Below are positions 58,447 through 64,000 of a stretch of 64,000 nucleotides of DNA, piece by piece. Under the pieces are notes generated by a model. It had not been told where the DNA came from. It saw only the letters and a list, made by a program, of their open reading frames with translations, and made no database searches. A program made the position numbers and the translations under genes. Position 1 is the first letter of the stretch. Each line of letters starts with the position of its first letter. Source of the stretch: Rutstroemia sp. NJR-2017a BVV2 (lineage: Eukaryota; Ascomycota; Leotiomycetes; Helotiales; Rutstroemiaceae); NCBI GenBank assembly GCA_002946415.1, contig NJPS01000016.1, forward strand, positions 124,001 to 188,000, in the 5' to 3' direction.

Positions 58447-60268
58447 TTTGATGGTCACGAATCAAATATTGTATGCGTAAATGTAACTGAAGTCACAACG
58501 TCGTGAAGAAAGCTCCTCGTCTTCAGGTTGTTCTTTTCAGTCTCCTCAAATCAAGTAGTCGGACTTAGGATATACTCGGATTACAGGATTCCAGACTTGT
58601 AATGCAGTAAGATGCGGAGATACGAAATACGAATCGGCAAGCATTGGCTAGAAAGCATATGCAGTTCAACCAATCATATCCGAAGAGATCAAGTGCAGTA
58701 GCTAGCTAGTACATGCATGTTCCTCATATGGTAGGCCACACTTATTTGATGCTAGTCGGGACCTCAGCTCACCTCACTCACCTCACCTCATTGACTTCCA
58801 ATGACATTGTAATAGAGAAGAAGCGATTGCACACCACCCTTAACGAAAAGCGTTCTATCCGTTGACAATTATGGAAGTGTTTGAAGCATTGATTGGCGCT
58901 GTGATAGAAATTACGAAAAAGTTGCTTAACTTAACCTTAATAGTAAGATGCAAATAAAATCAGCGAGTAAGGGGCCACCGAAGCTAGTGAAGTTAATGTA
59001 CGTCATACCGCGGCATCCAAAGTGTGGCTTGTACTGATTTGATGACCAAAGCGCATCGCATCCTCACTCGATCCTCTAGATAGCAGACACAGTTTCTTGT
59101 GCTCGGTGCCAGCAATGGGTCGGCACCACTACCACCAGTACTGCGTTGAAATGTGTTTCAAGTAAAGAGGAGGCATTCTGGGACCGTGGAAGAGGAGACC
59201 CTATGGTTTCAACGACACCTTAAGCTTAGGGGTACTGTCTGAGCAGAGCATGCCAAGCTGTTATTCTTCCTTCCAAGACCCCTTCTGCGCATGAGCCATG
59301 GGCTTCCAGAACCTTACTCCCGGACAAACCATACCCAAGTAACCCAACCACAGCAAAATCGAGACCAATTACTGCACTTGCCATCATGCATACCAGGTAC
59401 ATCGAAGTTATTAGATGACAATTCTGTGTGCAGAATCTACAAAGACGTGAGGCAGCTGTTCTTTAAGATGGGAAGACCAATGAATCATGAATGAGTGATG
59501 AATGAATGCGGTCTAATGCGCTTTAATCACCCATGATCCCACCAACACCCGTCTTTGGTGCAGATCGTGATAAGTTATATCATGACATGACATTACACAA
59601 ACTTTTCGCGCGGATCTTGGAAGAAAAGTATAGGAAGCTACAGTCCCAGCATGGAGGAGACAGCTTTGCAGAGATAGGACAATCCATTCATCCATTGACT
59701 TTGTCCCTCCACCCACCGCTGGTATCCATTCATATTCGCTTCCAAGTTTCAAACAATATTCACATAGACCTCAAAGCTTCCACTTCATTCTCCGTCACCC
59801 TCTTAATACATCCATACATCCATCTCCCTCTCGCTCTCCCTCTCCCTCTCAATCGCTCCCTCTCCGCATCTCAGTCTCCATTTCTTTCATTTCTATCCTC
59901 AAAATACCCAGAATACCCATAATACCCAGAAAAGTTCTCCATCCTTGAAGATCAGGATCGACGCCCAAAAGCCCACAGTTTTCTGCATACAGCATCACCA
60001 GCCACAGACCACGAACGGATTCAGCCAAACATTGCCCAAAAAAACCAATCGACCCCGGCACATATCCAAGAACTCTCGCCTATTCCCAGAAGTCTTCGCC
60101 CATTCCGTCGCGTTACCTCTATCGTCATATTACCTTCCTTTAGAACTAGCTGTGCAAGCAGCGAAGCCTTTAATTTCAATTCTTACCTTATTTCTCAATG
60201 CGATAGCATCAACGTCGAGCCCATAGTTGGCAGAAACACCAAAGGGCAGTCCTGCCTTTATCATCAAT
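58447..60268. other. Intergenic region and leader of the large serine-rich gene
   Basis: Divergent region between the epoxide hydrolase and the gene starting at 60269. No supported gene. A CT-rich tract near 59823-59866 (CCCTCTCGCTCTCCC-type) and an AATACCCA repeat near 59903-59930 fit a fungal promoter/leader. Confidence 0.55.
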
Positions 60269-63200
60269 ATGTTTGGAAGTAAAAGGAGGAGAGCGATTTC
60301 GAACCCGGTAGGCTATCAATTCCATCCCATCGTCCTTCCAATTTCATGTTGCGCGACAGTCTTGTCGCATTAATCGCCGTTTAAAACAGATACCCTGGAG
60401 GCACATACAGCCACATTCGCTACATCATGCTAACAGGTTTTCTTTTCGCAGCCATTAAATTCGTCCAATGTGAGCGCTGCTGCTGCGACCGCCGCCGCTT
60501 CGGCTTTTCTATCCCATCGCTCCTCGAATGCTTCCTTATCTTCTGCCGCAGCCGCTGCTGCATTACGATCCAGGCCAACAACACCCACATCTGTGGCAGA
60601 TGTCCAGACAAAAAGGACCATGAGACGAAACGGATCAACCTCATCTGCTGGAAGTTCCGTCGCTGGCTCTGTACGTAGCCCACCAGCAGCTGCACTTGTA
60701 CGACGCGGAAGTTCCGGCTCGATGACTGAACGAACTTTTCGGGAACAATCGCCATCTCGCTCTTCACCAGTTCCAAGTGCCATTGATGCGCCACCAGTTC
60801 CTGCTATTCCGAAAAATATAGGCGCACCCGCGGTTCCCGCAAAATCTTCGCGTAGAGCTGCGAGTATGGACTCCCCGGGACTTAGGATTGCTTCACCACC
60901 TCCCTTCAGGACCGGCGGCAGAGGATCAAGCGTCGAACCAAAGTCGTCATCTCCTGTATCGGTTCGAAGACCGGGGACATCAAGCTCGTCTGGCACGTCA
61001 GAGCCAGGTGGTGCAGCGCGATCGGAAAGTAGAGGGTCCGTTAATTTCTCTTTGCCCACGAGTACAAGGCCAATGTCACCTAATGGACAAAGGCAGCTAA
61101 CACTTCCCGAATCATCAAGGGCAAATCCAAGAATCGTATCCCCAAACAATCAAAATTTGGTATATGATCCTAATACAAGAAGTTTTCTGCCACTCGCAGA
61201 GATACTGGCCATTGAACAGGGGCTCAATGATGCCGCTAATGCGCCAGTGAAGAAGAAAAAGAGAATTGCGACAAAACAAGCAGAAGGTACACATCTGGCG
61301 GATGGAACGGTTGGTGGCAGACTGAAAGGGACGGCCGTAGATACAATGACAACAGCATCGAAATTACAACCCGCACCTCAACCAGTATCACCAAAGTCAC
61401 CAAAGAGACCACAATCGCAATCCACCATTGCCGCAAGCCCCTCACCAGCCCGAGCTGTACCTAGGGTTGAAACAGAAGTAAAGCCTGTTGTGACATCCAC
61501 AACGCCCCAGCAAACTTCTACCTTAGCACCCTCCCCTATAATACCGAAGAAGAAGAAAAAGCGGGTAGTCATCAATGATGATGATAGCGATCAAGCCTCA
61601 CTTCGACCGAATTCTTCTGACGATAGTGATGCTTCAATTCAATCATACTCCTTCCATACGCGAGCCGGCGCATTACTGGCAAAGAAACCATCAGTCGTTC
61701 GTGAAGATAGAGAAAGGGAGGAAGAAGAGGATGATTCACCATTGCGTTTGAAGCCTGGGGAGGACAACTTTCAAAGTCAGAATGAAGTTGGGCGGACCAT
61801 TTCCCCATCACCGACACCGCTTCCTCGGTCATCAGCAGGTAGAGGTCATGGTCAAGCACAAGCTTCAGCGGCATTTGCGAAATCACGGCAACATACCAGA
61901 TCTGCAAGCCAGCCTGCTCCAATGACGACTCCTGACCCTGTTTTGACTGGAATGTCTCTCCCAGTAGGAGCAAGCGCGCGTGGCGGCCGTGTACAGTCAG
62001 TGAGCCCTACGCGGACAGCACATTTTGTTGCAACTCCAGAGACCCTAGTAGTGAGACATCAGCCGCCCCCGCGATCGATATCGCCCAGGAAATCTGCCCT
62101 AAAGCATTCTTCTGTGTCATCGAACTCCCCACGAGGCCCATCACCTATCGATGGACACTCGCCACGAGCTAGCATGGTATCCAATGACTCCTCTTCTGTC
62201 GCTGATGAACAACCGAAAAAGAAGGGTAATAGGGTCAGTTTCGATGAGGCAAGCAACGTTGTTCTTGGTCAGTCTGTGCCGATCGTTACCGATTCGCCGG
62301 TGATCCCAAGCCCACAGACTTCGAGGCGTGGGTGGTTTAGCATGGGTCGAGGGAAGAAGAAGGATACCTCAGTCATGGACGATAACGATGACGAAGTGAT
62401 GAAACCACGACCGGCGCTTCCATCATTTGGAAGTGTTAGGGAGAAAAAGGCGTCGCGTGAGGTAGAAGAGAGACCTTTAGTAAGACCACTCGAACAAGTT
62501 CAGTCAACCCAGCCAGTCGTCTCCATACCTTCACCGACATCGCCATCATCGCCATCTATTTTCACAACTCCGACAGGTGAAGCCATGGAGTTCCCATTAG
62601 GGCAATCGCATGATCATGTTACGGGAGCGGTTTTAGTCCAAGATGCAACTTCTAAGAATGCCGCCAATATCTCTAAGTCTCGCGAGCCATTACCTCCCGA
62701 GGTTACGACAGTAGAGGGCACTGGCGAAGTCTCAGATGTCAGTACTATTTACAGTGTGGATGAAGACCATAATATTGGCATTGCTACGAGCCACGACACT
62801 GATGCGAGATACGAGCTTGTGGAGGAAGAATCTGATGATGACCAGACGATTGGCGATATTCCCGAAATCGCTATACAACAACCCACCCCCACTCTGGATA
62901 GCACAAAAGCTAAAGAAGAGTGGCCAGGAATGCCGGGTAGTTTTCCTTTTGCAGGAAGTTCCAATTCCAATTCAGCGGAACAGTCACAAGATGAGACATC
63001 GCCATCTACTACTACGAACCCTACTCACGGCATAAGCAGTGCTGTAGGGACTGCCCCTGTCACACAGCTTCCTGAAGAAACAGAGAACCGTGAGCGGGAG
63101 GCTTCACCGCTCCCTGAACCAATCCTAGAAGAGACGGAAGAATCCGAGAGTGAAAGTATTTATAGCGATGCCGCTGAAGATCTAACGGCAGAGAAATCAG

Positions 63201-64000
63201 CTGAAACTGAAGGCGCCGACGGATTCATGTCCTTGGACGCTGTGGTAGAAAGCCCCGCCATCGACTCTACGCCCAATGGATCGGCTTTTGGTATTGTGCC
63301 TGGTGTTCCGGAGAGCCCTACATCTAGAGCGACAAAGGAAAGAGCTTACATGCGAAGTCAACTACAGAGAAAATCAAGCGAGCCTGATGCCGAAGAAGGA
63401 TGGGACAAGGCTCAGCAATATTGGAAGGGTCTACCTGACGAGAGAAAACGACAATTGGAACAGGAAGCTCAGAGATATGCAGACGCTGATGCCGAATCAG
63501 AAGAGGAGGTAGCACCTGTACAGAAGCCCAAAAAGAAAAAGAAGGTAGTCAAGGTTGTAGTACCGACTGAATCTCCCACTACGCCAGCACAGCCTGTTAC
63601 CAAGAGAACCTACATGATTGAGCCGGGTGCTAAAGCAGGCCCCAATGGTCACGTCCCTACTATGCGATCGTCTATGCGCGCCGAACCACCTCACGCATCA
63701 ACTGATTTTCAGATGAGGAAATCAATGAGAGGAAATGGAGCAGTGCGGAACGGACCTCGAAATGACACGGTACAATCAAATGGTGCAGTTGAGAAGAGAC
63801 GAGGATCTGCTTCACTTCCTGCGGAAGATATCAGAGCCAATCCTCAAGCTGTGAATACTCACCTTCAACAAATGACAGCTAGAGGTTCCGCTGGCGCATT
63901 GCCAGCTACTGCGAGAAGAACAAGTGTTGCGTCGCTTTCTCCTCCTCTTCGACGAAGAGGGTCAGGAGATAGTGATACTAGCTTCAAACGTTCGAGACCG
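60269..64000 (+). CDS. Large disordered Ser/Pro-rich protein, eisosome Seg1-like (runs off the window)
   Basis: Exon 1 (60269-60307) encodes MFGSKRRRAISNP. An intron (60308-60451) follows, then an open frame from 60452 to the window edge, at least 1,196 residues with no stop. The protein is disordered and dominated by Ser, Pro, Thr, Glu and Lys. It has an Ala-rich coil-like start (SAAAATAAASAFLSHR), many SP and RxxS sites (candidate kinase targets), Lys clusters (KKKKKRVVINDDDSD) and one conserved-looking helix (GWDKAQQYWKGLPDERKR). The MFG-basic start, Ala-rich stretch and QTKRTMRRNGSTS recall the Seg1 family, which stabilises plasma-membrane eisosomes, but that is by style and memory. The minus-strand frame at 60430-61149 is its antisense shadow. 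Confidence 0.75.

Noticed and set aside
60430..61149. 239-codon frame on the minus strand
   Set aside because: Exactly antisense to the long Ser/Pro-rich frame on the + strand, which has an ATG, a good intron and family-like sequence; the minus frame is a composition shadow.
1..64000. tRNA, 5S rRNA, U6 snRNA, CRISPR arrays, LTRs or terminal inverted repeats
   Set aside because: No B-box GGTTCGAATCC-type motif in tRNA context, no U6 core, no spaced repeats and no long direct or inverted repeats noticed by eye. A covariance-model and repeat scan would be decisive.

Overview
The window looks like nuclear DNA of a filamentous ascomycete. The genes are interrupted by short GT..AG introns (about 49-140 nt) with CTAAC- or CTGAC-like branch sites. 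Gene content is fungal: an Hmt1-type vacuolar ABC transporter, a COX4 gene of yeast type, LDB19/Art1 arrestin, an OTT_1508-like deaminase, a 2EXR-domain protein and an eisosome-like serine-rich protein. The protein style fits Pezizomycotina and I lean to Leotiomycetes/Helotiales, but that placement is inference. I see no operons, CRISPR arrays, tRNA, rRNA or intact transposons.

Layout. 1-226: last codons of a gene entering from the left. 227-9479: a 9 kb gene-poor block with a purine/G-rich first part, a featureless middle, and a microsatellite-rich stretch that becomes the leader of the Hmt1-like transporter (9480-12683, +). COX4 (13414-14345, -) converges on it. A 4 kb gap, strongly pyrimidine-rich on the + strand in its right half, precedes a polyQ protein with two Myb/SANT-like repeats (18342-19559, -). 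After another 4 kb gap comes a compact housekeeping block: PRP8 (23731-31173, -) divergent from ribosomal protein L34 (31551-32170, +); vacuolar alkaline phosphatase PHO8 (33164-35094, +); a small Cys-rich orphan (35769-36077, +); an NDUFAF6-like complex I assembly factor (36400-37620, -) divergent from a RAD5-type helicase/ubiquitin ligase (37902-41513, +). After 4.4 kb without a gene come an LDB19/Art1 arrestin (45951-47429, +), an OTT_1508-like deaminase (48486-50909, -), a secreted propeller-like protein (51508-53125, -), a 2EXR protein (55095-55793, -) and an epoxide hydrolase (57220-58446, -). A large disordered protein (60269 to the window end, +) runs off the edge.

How the genes relate. 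Most are independent housekeeping genes: splicing, translation, mitochondrial respiration (COX4, the NDUFAF6-like factor), vacuole (Hmt1-like, PHO8), cell cortex and endocytosis (LDB19, the eisosome-like protein) and DNA damage tolerance (RAD5). The two divergent pairs share short promoters. I reconstructed exons by hand from splice signals and reading-frame continuity; every complete multi-exon model sums to a multiple of three.

I did not find a convincing new multi-gene system. The most interesting signals are upstream ORFs tightly coupled to the Hmt1-like and RAD5 start codons, an MCB-like cluster before RAD5, a lone 351-nt intron in PRP8, a little-studied fungal deaminase with a minisatellite in its coding sequence, and strand-asymmetric G-rich gene-end flanks.
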